Source of the DNA: Flavobacterium sp.
GTDB taxonomy: Bacteria; Bacteroidota; Bacteroidia; Flavobacteriales; Flavobacteriaceae
Direction: 5' to 3'
Length of the DNA: 64,000 nt
Assembly (NCBI RefSeq): GCF_035195345.1
Contig: NZ_CP136574.1
Span: 744,001-808,000, forward strand
In this document: piece by piece, positions 38,341 to 47,820 of the stretch
How the letters are laid out: each line of letters opens with the position of its first letter
How positions within the stretch are numbered: position 1 is the first letter of the stretch
The notes under the pieces: generated by a model
The model's database searches: none
What the model saw: only the letters and a program-made list of their open reading frames with translations
Told to the model about the DNA's origin: nothing
Position numbers and translations under genes: made by a program

Positions 38341-38357
38341 CTGATAATAATTATCAG
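38341..38357. repeat. Palindrome in the rRNA spacer
   Basis: CTGATAATAATTATCAG, an 8-bp perfect palindrome around a single A, between tRNA-Ala and 23S; possibly a processing site. Confidence 0.5.
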
Positions 38358-38374
38358 CTTTGAATTAGCCGTTG

Positions 38375-38448
38375 TGGAGAATATCGGAGTCGAACCGATG
38401 ACCTCCTGCGTGCAAGGCAGGCGCTCTAGCCAGCTGAGCTAATCCCCC
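38375..38448 (-). tRNA. tRNA-Ala (TGC)
   Basis: 74 nt cloverleaf on the minus strand; anticodon stem CCTGC/GCAGG with loop TTGCACG giving anticodon TGC. TTCGACTCC forms the T loop. The 3' CCA is not encoded (ACAA follows the acceptor stem). Confidence 0.95.
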
Positions 38449-38455
38449 GTTTTTT

Positions 38456-38489
38456 AGTGTTCAGTTAACAGTTATCAGTTAACAGTACT
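38456..38489. repeat. 7-bp periodic array (locus 7) between the tRNA genes
   Basis: AGTGTTC, AGTTAAC, AGTTATC, AGTTAAC, AGTACT: a uniform heptamer array in the internal spacer between tRNA-Ile and tRNA-Ala. Confidence 0.8.
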
Positions 38490-38536
38490 TCAAACGGTTA
38501 CTCAACCTCTAAAATTTCCTTATAAGTAAAACATTG

Positions 38537-38610
38537 TAGTCCCGCCCAGACTCGAACTGGGGACCCCTACATTATCAGTGTAGTACTCTAACCAGCTGAG
38601 CTACGAGACT
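38537..38610 (-). tRNA. tRNA-Ile (GAT)
   Basis: 74 nt on the minus strand; acceptor AGTCTCG pairs with CGGGACT, anticodon loop CTGATAA gives GAT, T loop TTCGAGTC. CCA is not encoded. Ile then Ala in the 16S-23S spacer is the common order. Confidence 0.95.
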
Positions 38611-38693
38611 CTGTTTTTACTTATTTGTATTATTTGAATTAACAGCGAGAGTAATATTTTACGCATCGTAAACTAACTTCTTTAGTCTTCTCT

Positions 38694-40210
<1,517 letters not shown>

Positions 40211-40395
40211 TATTGTTTGTTAGATAAATCTAACTATGTTTCGATTAAAGTCGCTAGTCTTTCAATGTTATTCGAAAAATCTTACTCTCTCTTAATGTTC
40301 AAAATTACATTACTGTAATTTTGTGCTGTCAATTCAATATGTCTATGAACGTGTCATTCTCTTTTTATATCCGCCTCTCATTCGATTAGCGGGTG

Positions 40396-40425
40396 CAAAA
40401 GTACAACTCTTTTTTAATCTGGCAA
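40396..40425 (-). promoter_or_regulatory. rRNA promoter, proximal
   Basis: On the minus strand: TTG (40423-40425), 19-bp spacer, TACTTTTG (40396-40403). Confidence 0.8.
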
Positions 40426-40520
40426 GCTTTTTTGAAAAAAAATTTTGACTATTTTCTCTAAACCACTTACCCAATATTTTTAAGAACTTGCACTCCCCCA
40501 ATTCTTTCGTTTCGGGTCGG

Positions 40521-40552
40521 CAAAGATACTACCTTTACTTTCTATTATCCAA
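40521..40552 (-). promoter_or_regulatory. rRNA promoter, middle
   Basis: On the minus strand: TTG (40550-40552), 21-bp spacer, TATCTTTG (40521-40528). Confidence 0.65.
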
Positions 40553-40633
40553 ATCTTTTTTTAACTTTTTTTAAAAGTTTTTTGATTTGTTTAATCTTCA
40601 GTTTGTGTGTGAACTTCTGCTCTAATGCGGGTG

Positions 40634-40663
40634 CAAAAGTAGAAATCTTTTTTGTTCCCACAA
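40634..40663 (-). promoter_or_regulatory. rRNA promoter, distal
   Basis: On the minus strand: TTG (40661-40663), 19-bp spacer, TACTTTTG (40634-40641). The surroundings (GGGTGCAAAAGTA) repeat those of the proximal promoter. Confidence 0.8.
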
Positions 40664-40748
40664 GCCTTTTTCATTCTTTTTTTAATTCTTTTTTTGATGC
40701 TTTTCTTAACTCACTGATAACAAGGATTTAATATAGAAAAGTTTTTTA

Positions 40749-40776
40749 CATCCCCCTAGCCCCCTTCGAAGGGGAA
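40749..40776. repeat. CCCCCTAGCCCCC palindromic repeat
   Basis: CCCCCTAGCCCC followed by the self-complementary CCCCTTCGAAGGGG (40761-40774); a GC-rich dispersed-repeat type in an AT-rich gap. Confidence 0.6.
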
Positions 40777-40982
40777 TTCTTTGTGGAAAATATTTTTTTG
40801 TTAAACATATAAGGCATAGAAGCTTTTTGTTTCTTATATATAGTATAGTTTCGAGTTGAAGGTTTCGGGTTGTGTGTGGTTTTACTCAGAGATGCACCGA
40901 GTTTTTTTTGATAGGGATTGTGTTAAGTGAGATACACAGAGTCCGAAGTGTCGGGCGTTGCACTTATATGAGTGGGGGCTTG

Positions 40983-41100
40983 GCTTAACTGCGTTAAGCA
41001 ATAGCCTGCTGCGCAGGAGATTCCTATTCTGCGGAATGACAGCTCGCATGGCGAGGAAGGATTGCTCGCATGGCGAGAAAGTTGTGCTCGTCATGCGAGC
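40983..41100. repeat. Mosaic of consecutive small hairpins
   Basis: Six stem-loops in a row: GCTTAAC-TGC-GTTAAGC (40983-40999), CCTGC-TGC-GCAGG (41005-41017), ATTCC...GGAAT (41021-41038), CTCGC-ATG-GCGAG twice (41043-41055, 41065-41077) and GCTCG-TCATG-CGAGC (41086-41100). The rest of 40664-41290 shows no gene. Confidence 0.75.
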
Positions 41101-41134
41101 CAGTGGGATGGTTATCTGGAATACTATACGTCTT

Positions 41135-41228
41135 GATTAGCCCCGATGGGAACGGCATCCTTTTATAAACCTGACAGGTTTTCAAAAACCTGTTAGGTTT
41201 GTAAAAGATATAGTGGACAGCGGGACCA
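41135..41228. repeat. Dispersed repeat element with inner inverted repeat
   Basis: Outer blocks GATTAGCCCCGATGGGAACG and AGATATAGTGGACAGCGGGA flank the inverted repeat AAACCTGACAGGTTTT / AAAACCTGTTAGGTTT (41167-41182, 41185-41200). Same general type as 33851-33956. Confidence 0.65.
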
Positions 41229-41290
41229 TTAGTCTTTATGGAATTAAAACGGATACTTCAAATCTTTTTTAACATTATACCTTATATGTA

Positions 41291-41321
41291 TTGTATGGAT
41301 TTTATTAAAGGTTTATATTTG
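41291..41321 (+). promoter_or_regulatory. Promoter of the thrS-infC-rpmI-rplT operon
   Basis: TTG 41291-41293, 20-bp spacer, TATATTTG 41314-41321; leader of about 20 nt. Confidence 0.8.
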
Positions 41322-41341
41322 CACCTTATAAATTTTAAAAA

Positions 41342-43282
41342 ATGATAAAAGTTACTTTACCCGATGGGTCGGTTAAGGAGATGGCTCAAGGAGTTACTCC
41401 AATGGATGTTGCGAAAAGCATTAGTGAAGGTTTGGCTAGAAATGTAATTTCTGCTTCCTATAATGGTACCACTATTGAAACAACGACGACCTTAACCACA
41501 GACGGTACACTTATATTATATACTTGGAATGACAAAGAAGGTAAAAAAGCTTTTTGGCATTCGACTTCGCACGTGATGGCACAAACATTAGAAGAATTAT
41601 TCCCAGGCATCAAATTAACACTTGGTCCTGCGATTGATAATGGATTCTATTACGATGTGGATTTTGGTGATAAAAAAATCACCGATGCCGATTTCAAAAA
41701 GATTGAAGATCGTGTGTTAGAAATTTCAAGAGAGAAGCACGAATTTAAAATGCGTTCGGTTTCTAAAGCGGAAGCATTAGAGGTTTATAAAAATAACGAA
41801 TACAAAACGGAATTAATTTCAAACTTAGAAGACGGAACGATTACTTTCTGTGATCATTCGAACTTCTTTGATTTGTGTCGTGGTGGTCATATTCCGAATA
41901 CGGGTATTATCAAAGCGATGAAAATTTTATCCGTAGCAGGTGCTTACTGGAGAGGTGATGAAAAAAACAAACAGTTAACTCGTGTTTACGGAATTTCGTT
42001 CCCAAAACAAAAAGACTTAACAGATTACCTTGAATTATTAGAAGAAGCAAAACGCCGTGACCATAGAAAATTAGGAAAAGAATTGGATTTATTCCATTTT
42101 TCTCCAAAAGTAGGTCAAGGTTTACCTTTATGGTTGCCAAAAGGTGCTGCTTTACGCGATAGATTAGAGCAATTCTTGAAAAAAGCACAGAAAAAAGCAG
42201 GTTATGAACAAGTAGTAACTCCTCACATTGGAATGAAAGACTTGTATGTGACTTCTGGACACTATGCTAAATATGGTGCGGATAGTTTTCAACCAATTCA
42301 TACACCAGCTGAAGGCGAAGAGTTCTTGTTAAAACCTATGAACTGTCCACATCACTGTGAGATTTATAACGCAAGACCTTGGTCGTACAAAGATTTACCG
42401 AAGCGTTATGCTGAATTTGGAACGGTTTATCGTTATGAGCAATCGGGTGAATTACACGGATTGACGCGTGTTAGAGGATTTACTCAGGATGATGCGCATA
42501 TATTTTGTACACCTGATCAATTAGATGCGGAGTTCAAAAATGTTATCGATTTAGTATTGTATGTATTTGGTTCGTTAGGATTTGAAAACTTTACAGCACA
42601 GGTATCGGTTCGTGATTTAGATAATCCAGATAAATATATAGGTAGCGTTGAAAACTGGGAAAAAGCAGAAAATGCAATTATCAGTGCAGCGAAAGATAAA
42701 GGATTAAATTATGTGATTGAATCTGGTGAAGCGGCTTTCTATGGTCCGAAATTGGATTTCATGGTAAAAGATGCTTTAGGCAGAAGTTGGCAATTAGGAA
42801 CCATTCAGGTAGATTACAACTTACCAGAGCGTTTTGAATTGTCGTATAAAGGTGCGGATGACAAGTTACATCGCCCTGTTATGATTCACCGAGCGCCTTT
42901 TGGTTCGATGGAACGTTTTATCGCAATTTTATTGGAACACACTGCTGGAAATTTCCCAATTTGGTTGATGCCAGAACAAGCTATAATCTTGTCTTTGAGT
43001 GAGAAATATGAAAATTATGCGAAAAAAGTTTTAGATTTGCTAGAAAATCACGAAATTCGCGCCCTGATTGACAACCGAAATGAAACAATCGGTAAGAAAA
43101 TTAGAGAAGCGGAGATGAACAAATATCCGTTTATGCTGATTGTTGGCGAGGAAGAAGAGAAAAACGGAACCATATCTGTGAGACAACGCGGACAAGAAGG
43201 AAAAGGAAATATATCGGTAACTATTGAGCAATTTGCAGCAATGATTAACGAAGAAATAAACAAAACATTAAAACAATTTTAA
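41342..43282 (+). CDS. thrS: Threonyl-tRNA synthetase
   Basis: Charges tRNA-Thr and edits mischarged serine. The 646 residues contain the TGS domain (1-60), the editing domain with FWHSTSHVMA and FDLCRGGHIP, the class II catalytic core with the zinc Cys335 in KPMNCPHHC and motif 2 YRYEQSGELHGLTRVRGFTQ, motif 3 HRAPFGSMERF, and the anticodon-binding domain (about 540-646). It is the first gene of a translation operon with infC, rpmI and rplT, an order shared with many bacteria. Its promoter is a near-perfect -33/-7 site at 41291-41321. Confidence 0.98.
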   Translation: MIKVTLPDGSVKEMAQGVTPMDVAKSISEGLARNVISASYNGTTIETTTTLTTDGTLILYTWNDKEGKKAFWHSTSHVMAQTLEELFPGIKLTLGPAIDNGFYYDVDFGDKKITDADFKKIEDRVLEISREKHEFKMRSVSKAEALEVYKNNEYKTELISNLEDGTITFCDHSNFFDLCRGGHIPNTGIIKAMKILSVAGAYWRGDEKNKQLTRVYGISFPKQKDLTDYLELLEEAKRRDHRKLGKELDLFHFSPKVGQGLPLWLPKGAALRDRLEQFLKKAQKKAGYEQVVTPHIGMKDLYVTSGHYAKYGADSFQPIHTPAEGEEFLLKPMNCPHHCEIYNARPWSYKDLPKRYAEFGTVYRYEQSGELHGLTRVRGFTQDDAHIFCTPDQLDAEFKNVIDLVLYVFGSLGFENFTAQVSVRDLDNPDKYIGSVENWEKAENAIISAAKDKGLNYVIESGEAAFYGPKLDFMVKDALGRSWQLGTIQVDYNLPERFELSYKGADDKLHRPVMIHRAPFGSMERFIAILLEHTAGNFPIWLMPEQAIILSLSEKYENYAKKVLDLLENHEIRALIDNRNETIGKKIREAEMNKYPFMLIVGEEEEKNGTISVRQRGQEGKGNISVTIEQFAAMINEEINKTLKQF

Positions 43283-43310
43283 GTTTAACTAAAATTTTAC
43301 AGCCATAGCA

Positions 43311-43859
43311 ATTAGAAACAACAGAGGTTTTCAACCTCGCGAAGAGAAAAAAGCAGCACACCGCATCAACAATTTGATTCGTGTTCCTGAAGTACGTTTA
43401 GTAGGCGAAAATATTGAGCCTGGAGTTTACAAAATAGCGGAAGCCCTTCGTTTTGCTGAAGAGCAAGAAGTTGATTTGGTAGAAATTTCTCCAAACGCCG
43501 AACCACCGGTTTGTAAGTTGATGGATTATGGTAAATTTTTGTACCAACAAAAGAAGAGAGATAAAGAACTTAAAGCTAAATCAACTCAAATCGTTGTAAA
43601 AGAGATTCGTTTTGGACCTCAAACAGATGAGCATGACTATGAATTTAAGAAAAAGAATGCCCTTAAATTTTTACAAGATGGTGCTAAATTAAAAGCATTT
43701 GTATTCTTTAAAGGACGTTCGATTATCTACAAAGAGCAAGGACAAATTTTATTATTACGTTTGGCTCAAGAATTGGAAGAGTTTGGAAAAGTAGAAGCGA
43801 TGCCAGTTTTAGAAGGAAAACGTATGATTATGTACATTGCTCCGAAAAAGAAAAAGTAA
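43311..43859 (+). CDS. infC: Translation initiation factor IF-3, non-canonical start codon
   Basis: IF-3 binds the 30S subunit and checks start codon and initiator tRNA. The frame is open only from 43293 (stop TAA at 43290), and no ATG, GTG or TTG occurs before 43374. Yet the typical IF-3 N-terminus RNNRGFQPREEKKAAHRINN is encoded before that point. Start is set at ATT 43311, as E. coli infC uses ATT; ATA at 43305 is the alternative. The C-domain (IRFGPQTDEHDYEFKKKNAL, GKVEAMPVLEGKRMIMYIAP) is complete. A rare start codon allows IF-3 to repress its own translation. 182 residues. Confidence 0.93.
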   Translation: MRNNRGFQPREEKKAAHRINNLIRVPEVRLVGENIEPGVYKIAEALRFAEEQEVDLVEISPNAEPPVCKLMDYGKFLYQQKKRDKELKAKSTQIVVKEIRFGPQTDEHDYEFKKKNALKFLQDGAKLKAFVFFKGRSIIYKEQGQILLLRLAQELEEFGKVEAMPVLEGKRMIMYIAPKKKK

Positions 43860-43860
43860 G

Positions 43861-43924
43861 CAGTTAGCAGTCGCAGTATTCAGTAATTACTCTGTAAACT
43901 GAAAACCGAGACTGAAAACTAAAA
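43861..43924. repeat. 7-bp periodic array (locus 8) between infC and rpmI
   Basis: Left arm CAGTTAG, CAGTCG, CAGTATT, CAGTAAT; right arm ACTGAAA, ACCGAG, ACTGAAA, ACTAAAA (43898-43924). Very like locus 5. It is inside the translation operon. Confidence 0.8.
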
Positions 43925-43961
43925 AATAATAAGTAAGATAGATTATAAATACAGGAAGAAA

Positions 43962-44159
43962 ATGCCTAAAATGAAAACAAAATCTAGTGCTAAGAAACGA
44001 TTCAAAGTTACTGGCTCTGGAAAAATCAAGAGAAAACACGCTTTTAAAAGTCACATTTTGACTAAAAAATCTAAAAAGCGTAAATTAGCTTTAACACATT
44101 CTGGTTTGGTTCACAAAACAGATGAGAGAAGCATTAAACAACAATTAAACATTATTTAA
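43962..44159 (+). CDS. rpmI: 50S ribosomal protein L35
   Basis: 65 residues, very basic: MPKMKTKSSAKKRFKVTGSG, then KIKRKHAFKSHILTKKSKKR, the standard L35 sequence. It is the third gene of the thrS-infC-rpmI-rplT operon. The gap to infC (102 bp) is unusually long for this pair and is filled mainly by a 7-bp array. Confidence 0.97.
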   Translation: MPKMKTKSSAKKRFKVTGSGKIKRKHAFKSHILTKKSKKRKLALTHSGLVHKTDERSIKQQLNII

Positions 44160-44205
44160 TTAGTTGTTTGGTTAAAACAATTTAGTAACCCTGGAGTGGG
44201 CTGAA

Positions 44206-44247
44206 CGAAGTACGAAGTATGAAATACAAAGTACGAAGTTTAAAAGT
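44206..44247. repeat. 7-bp periodic array (locus 9) between rpmI and rplT
   Basis: CGAAGTA, CGAAGTA, TGAAATA, CAAAGTA, CGAAGTT, TAAAAGT: exact 7-bp period for six units. Unlike locus 8 in sequence, though in the same operon. Confidence 0.8.
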
Positions 44248-44285
44248 GTTGAAAAACCGCCTTACTGCAAAAAACATTTAAAATT

Positions 44286-44630
44286 ATGCCAAGAGCAACC
44301 AATTCAGTAGCTACAAAAGCTAGAAAAAAAAGAGTATTAAAACAAGCCAAAGGTTTCTTTGGAAGACGTAAAAACGTTTGGACTGTAGCTAAAAACGCGG
44401 TAGAAAAAGCAATGTGCTATGCTTACCGTGATAGAAAACAAAACAAAAGAAATTTCCGTGCTTTATGGATTACGCGTATCAATGCTGGTGCACGTTTACA
44501 TGGTATGAGTTATTCTCAATTTATGGGAAAAGTAAAAGCTAACAACATCGAATTGAACCGTAAAGTTCTTGCAGATTTAGCTATGAACCACCCAGTTGCT
44601 TTCACAGCTATCGTTAACAAAATTAAATAA
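44286..44630 (+). CDS. rplT: 50S ribosomal protein L20
   Basis: 114 residues, early-assembly 23S-binding protein. Diagnostic parts: RKKRVLKQAKGFFGRRKNVW, YAYRDRKQNKRNFRALWITR and LHGMSYSQFMGKV. In other bacteria L20 represses its own operon by binding the mRNA before rpmI; here the spacers before rpmI and rplT carry heptamer arrays, and whether these interfere is unknown. A strong terminator follows. Confidence 0.97.
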   Translation: MPRATNSVATKARKKRVLKQAKGFFGRRKNVWTVAKNAVEKAMCYAYRDRKQNKRNFRALWITRINAGARLHGMSYSQFMGKVKANNIELNRKVLADLAMNHPVAFTAIVNKIK

Positions 44631-44664
44631 TTACGTCTAACTCAGTTTATCTTACTTATATATT

Positions 44665-44692
44665 AAACCCCGATGAAAATCGGGGTTTTTTA
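44665..44692 (+). terminator. Terminator of the translation operon
   Basis: AAACCCCGAT / ATCGGGGTTT with loop GAAA and T run. Confidence 0.9.
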
Positions 44693-44768
44693 TTTTTAGT
44701 ACGGAATGTGATTCTGCGTTATTAGGTATAACTTCATTTTGTGCTAGCTTGATTTAAAAACCTAATAA

Positions 44769-45188
44769 TTATTCAAATATTTTTTCGTACCACTTTGAAA
44801 CATCATCCATAATTAAATCATAATTACTGTAAATAGTCAAAGCAAGTTCAAAATCGGCCTGTTTAGAGTTGTATTTGTTTACAGTAAAGTAACCATAAAA
44901 ATTACCATCCTTATCAACCACAACTGGTGGCTCACTTGAATAAGCGTTCCATGGACTGTATGTGTTGTATTTTGAACCATAAGTTCCATAAGCATTCCAT
45001 ATTGAATTAGAGTTATATTTTGAACCATAAGTACCGTATTCATTCCAAATAGAATTTGAATTATAAGCATCACAATTTAAGCATCCTAAATAAACATCAT
45101 GATTTTTACCACAGTATAAATGTAATGTTTGACTAAATGAACTTGTTGCAGTTATAAAAATTGTGAAAATTGTGAATATTTTCCTCAT
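44769..45188 (-). CDS. Secreted protein with tandem NSIWNxYGTYGSKY repeats
   Basis: 139 residues with signal peptide MRKIFTIFTIFITATSSFSQ. After YLGCLNCDAY comes a 16-residue unit, YNSNSIWNEYGTYGSK, repeated almost exactly (E to A), then a partial third (YNTYSPWNAY). In DNA this is a 48-bp tandem repeat around 44945-45065. I know such NSIWNxYGxYGS strings from uncharacterised proteins in several phyla. The rest (DGNFYGYFTVNKYNSKQ) seems globular. Function unknown. It is the last of four small genes in the same direction (46564 to 44769). Confidence 0.7.
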   Translation of the reverse strand: MRKIFTIFTIFITATSSFSQTLHLYCGKNHDVYLGCLNCDAYNSNSIWNEYGTYGSKYNSNSIWNAYGTYGSKYNTYSPWNAYSSEPPVVVDKDGNFYGYFTVNKYNSKQADFELALTIYSNYDLIMDDVSKWYEKIFE

Positions 45189-45198
45189 TTATAAGTAG

Positions 45199-45708
45199 TT
45201 AGTTAAATAATAAAATTTTTACATTAGCATTAAACCTTTCACCATGTAACTTTGGCAATGCTTTCATGCCAGGAAATATAGCAACATATTCACTATATTC
45301 CGTTTTGGAAGAATTTTCAAGAACATTATACTTGTCCTCATTAATTAAATCATGTCTTATCAACTTACCTTTTGCTTTAACACGTATTCCAGATAAATAT
45401 AAATCGGATGCCTCCATTTTTAATAAAATTTCTTCCAGGGAATATAAATCTAAATCATCGAGATAAAAAATATCCTTAACTGTAGTAGAATTTCCATCTG
45501 GGTAAAGAGATTTAAATATAATTTCAACTTTTCTTGTATCATCATCATAATTTATTTTACATGTATTGATAATTTTAGTTCCAGCAAACATTGTTTCTTC
45601 ATAACTTAAACTTTCAATTATTGATATAGCTTTAAGTTTTTCAGATGTAACCTGTGAATATGAAGTAAAAAAAATTAATATAAAATAAATGAAGAATATT
45701 TTTTTCAT
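45199..45708 (-). CDS. Secreted protein of unknown function
   Basis: 169 residues with signal peptide MKKIFFIYFILIFFTSYSQ. The mature protein is rich in charged beta-like stretches (KINYDDDTRKVEIIFKSLYP) and ends YVAIFPGMKALPKLHGERFN. No domain recognised. It precedes the repeat protein gene by 10 bp, so they are probably co-transcribed. Confidence 0.55.
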   Translation of the reverse strand: MKKIFFIYFILIFFTSYSQVTSEKLKAISIIESLSYEETMFAGTKIINTCKINYDDDTRKVEIIFKSLYPDGNSTTVKDIFYLDDLDLYSLEEILLKMEASDLYLSGIRVKAKGKLIRHDLINEDKYNVLENSSKTEYSEYVAIFPGMKALPKLHGERFNANVKILLFN

Positions 45709-45755
45709 GAGCTAAATGATTAAATTAATTATGGAATAGTATTATATTTTGCAGA

Positions 45756-46202
45756 CTAAAAGTTTTCTTTTAAAAATATTTTAGCATCAATAGAGCCGTG
45801 TTTTTTTGCTAATTTTAATAATTTTTTTGATAAATCTTTATAATCAACATATTTAGTTTGAACATAAAGTTGAAAAGCAGCAAGACCAGCATAAAATTCA
45901 AAATTTGAATCATACCAGCCTAAACCTTTGGAATTTTCATACATTGAGAGGCATGATTTATAATCACTAGAATAGTAGTACTTCATACCTTCATTTACTA
46001 AATTTTGAAAAATTGGTAAATTTTGGTTTTTAATTTGTTCATTGTAAGCTCTATTTTCGGCATTTTTATTTAATGCATTAGATGTCATAGAACCAAAATT
46101 TGGTCCATTTACACCATTTGTAGTTCCGTAAGTACCTGTACTTCCAACTTGTGAAAAAGTAATTATGGGAAATATAAATAAGATGGTAAATAAATATTTC
46201 AT
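45756..46202 (-). CDS. Secreted protein, possible TPR/Sel1-like tail
   Basis: About 148 residues from the ATG at 46202, which gives the signal peptide MKYLFTILFIFPIITFSQ; the frame is open further upstream without protein character. After a Gly/Asn-rich N-terminus, the part YYSSDYKSCLSMYENSKGLG and FYAGLAAFQLYVQTKYVDYK to KHGSIDAKIFLKENF looks like two TPR-type helical hairpins. The specific role is unknown. Confidence 0.55.
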   Translation of the reverse strand: MKYLFTILFIFPIITFSQVGSTGTYGTTNGVNGPNFGSMTSNALNKNAENRAYNEQIKNQNLPIFQNLVNEGMKYYYSSDYKSCLSMYENSKGLGWYDSNFEFYAGLAAFQLYVQTKYVDYKDLSKKLLKLAKKHGSIDAKIFLKENF

Positions 46203-46318
46203 TTTAATATTTTTTTGGTTAAATAATGAATTACTATTGTATACAATATGTAATAAGTAATTTTTTTTTGAATTTAAACTAGTAAAAATCAAAAATTAAG
46301 AATTGTAAATAAACTTTT

Positions 46319-46564
46319 TTAGCTAAGTGACTTTTTTAAAACATCCATTCCATTACTCCATAAAGCACAGACTTGAAATTGAGAATCTGTAGAAAATAAT
46401 TTAGCCGTATTATCATCAAATTCACCAAGTTTTAATTTTGAAATATAACGTTCTAAATCTTTATCACTATAAGGCACAATCATTACAATACCCATATATT
46501 TTTCATCTATTGGATAATTTCTACCAAACTTATCTTTTAACACGCATGCTTCTTCAAAGGACAT
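46319..46564 (-). CDS. Small protein of unknown function
   Basis: 81 residues from the ATG at 46564 (MSFEEACVLKDKFGRNYP), with no signal peptide. A TAACTTTG -7 box on the minus strand (46591-46598) lies 26 bp upstream, which supports this start against a longer frame to 46615. No family recognised. The first of the four small minus-strand genes; the 117-bp gap makes operon membership uncertain. The 347 bp upstream (46565-46911) show no further gene or repeat that I can support. Confidence 0.5.
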   Translation of the reverse strand: MSFEEACVLKDKFGRNYPIDEKYMGIVMIVPYSDKDLERYISKLKLGEFDDNTAKLFSTDSQFQVCALWSNGMDVLKKSLS

Positions 46565-46911
46565 TTTCAAATATTTTAAATTAATTATCACAAAGTTAAC
46601 TAAAAAACTAAACATTAACTTTTAATGATCATAATTAATTTGTTGGTTTTTAAAATAAATAAATATTACAAACCGCTATCAACTTCATATAATTTAGGTC
46701 CCTTTTTACTTTTAAACTATACTAATAAATAATATTTGTTAAAATGAAACAAAAACATTTTAAGATTTTTGCTGAAATTATTCAATTACTAAGTTATGAC
46801 CTTTAAAATATTATTTAGGTGATAAGTAATTAATCATAATCTATTTTAATATAATAATTCCTTTACAACTTTACACAGAATTCAATACCTTTACACTTTA
46901 AAAATAACACT

Positions 46912-47817
46912 TTGAATACTCCCAAAATCATCACCGGCTTTCATCCGAAAAACAAACACCATGGCAATTACGATTTCAAAACTTTAATTGCGGCTAATCC
47001 TGATTTAACGTCCTTTGTTGCGGTAAATGAATTTGGCACCGAAACGATTGATTTTGCGAATCCGGATGCGGTGAAAATGTTGAACAAAGCGTTGTTGTTG
47101 CATTTTTATGGTTTGAAAAATTGGGATATTCCAAAAGGTTTTCTTTGTCCGCCTATTCCAGGACGAGCAGAATACATTCATCAAGTAGCTGATATTTTAG
47201 AAGACACTTACGGAACGATTCAAACCAAGCATAAAATTCGCATTTTAGATGTCGGAATTGGAGCGAATTGCATTTATCCGATAATTGGTGTATCAGAATA
47301 CGATTGGCGCTTTGTGGGTAGCGAAATTGACAAACAAGCTTTTGAAGCGGCTCAGGAAAATATTAATTCGAATCAGAAATTAAAAGAAAATGTTGCGTTG
47401 CGATTACAAACATCCAAACGAAACATTTTCAAGAACATCATTCGTCCAGAAGATAAATTCGATATGACGATTTGTAATCCGCCATTCCATAGTTCGAAAG
47501 AAGAAGCAAATAAAGGCACGATTCGTAAAAATAAAAACTTAGGCATTGAAGATTCTAAAAAACCAACCTTAAACTTTGGTGGCGTAAATAACGAATTGTG
47601 GTGCGAAGGTGGCGAACTAACATTCATCAGCAATATGATTTATGAAAGTGTGCATTTTAAATTGCAGTGCAAATGGTTTTCCTCGTTAGTTTCTAAAAAA
47701 GACAATTTAAAACCTTTGCTTTCGCATCTTAAAAAAGTAAAAGCAACCTACCAAATTACAGAAATGAAACATGGGAATAAAGTGAGTCGAATTTTGTTTT
47801 GGACGTTTAAAGATTAA
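46912..47817 (+). CDS. rlmF: 23S rRNA (adenine1618-N6)-methyltransferase
   Basis: Methylates A1618 of 23S rRNA. 301 residues; HPKNKHHGNYDFKTLIAANP at the N-terminus, RILDVGIGANCIYPIIG (AdoMet motif I), FDMTICNPPFHSSKEEA with the N6-adenine motif NPPF, and LNFGGVNNELWCEGGE are all RlmF features. The start codon is TTG at 46912; no in-frame ATG exists before the conserved N-terminus. It is followed 3 bp later by the DUF1569 gene, probably in one transcript. Confidence 0.92.
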   Translation: MNTPKIITGFHPKNKHHGNYDFKTLIAANPDLTSFVAVNEFGTETIDFANPDAVKMLNKALLLHFYGLKNWDIPKGFLCPPIPGRAEYIHQVADILEDTYGTIQTKHKIRILDVGIGANCIYPIIGVSEYDWRFVGSEIDKQAFEAAQENINSNQKLKENVALRLQTSKRNIFKNIIRPEDKFDMTICNPPFHSSKEEANKGTIRKNKNLGIEDSKKPTLNFGGVNNELWCEGGELTFISNMIYESVHFKLQCKWFSSLVSKKDNLKPLLSHLKKVKATYQITEMKHGNKVSRILFWTFKD

Positions 47818-47820
47818 ATT

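Noticed and set aside
46565..46911. Possible small RNA or ORF in the 347-bp gap.
   Set aside because: The only frames are about 20 codons long, and no promoter plus terminator pair was seen.
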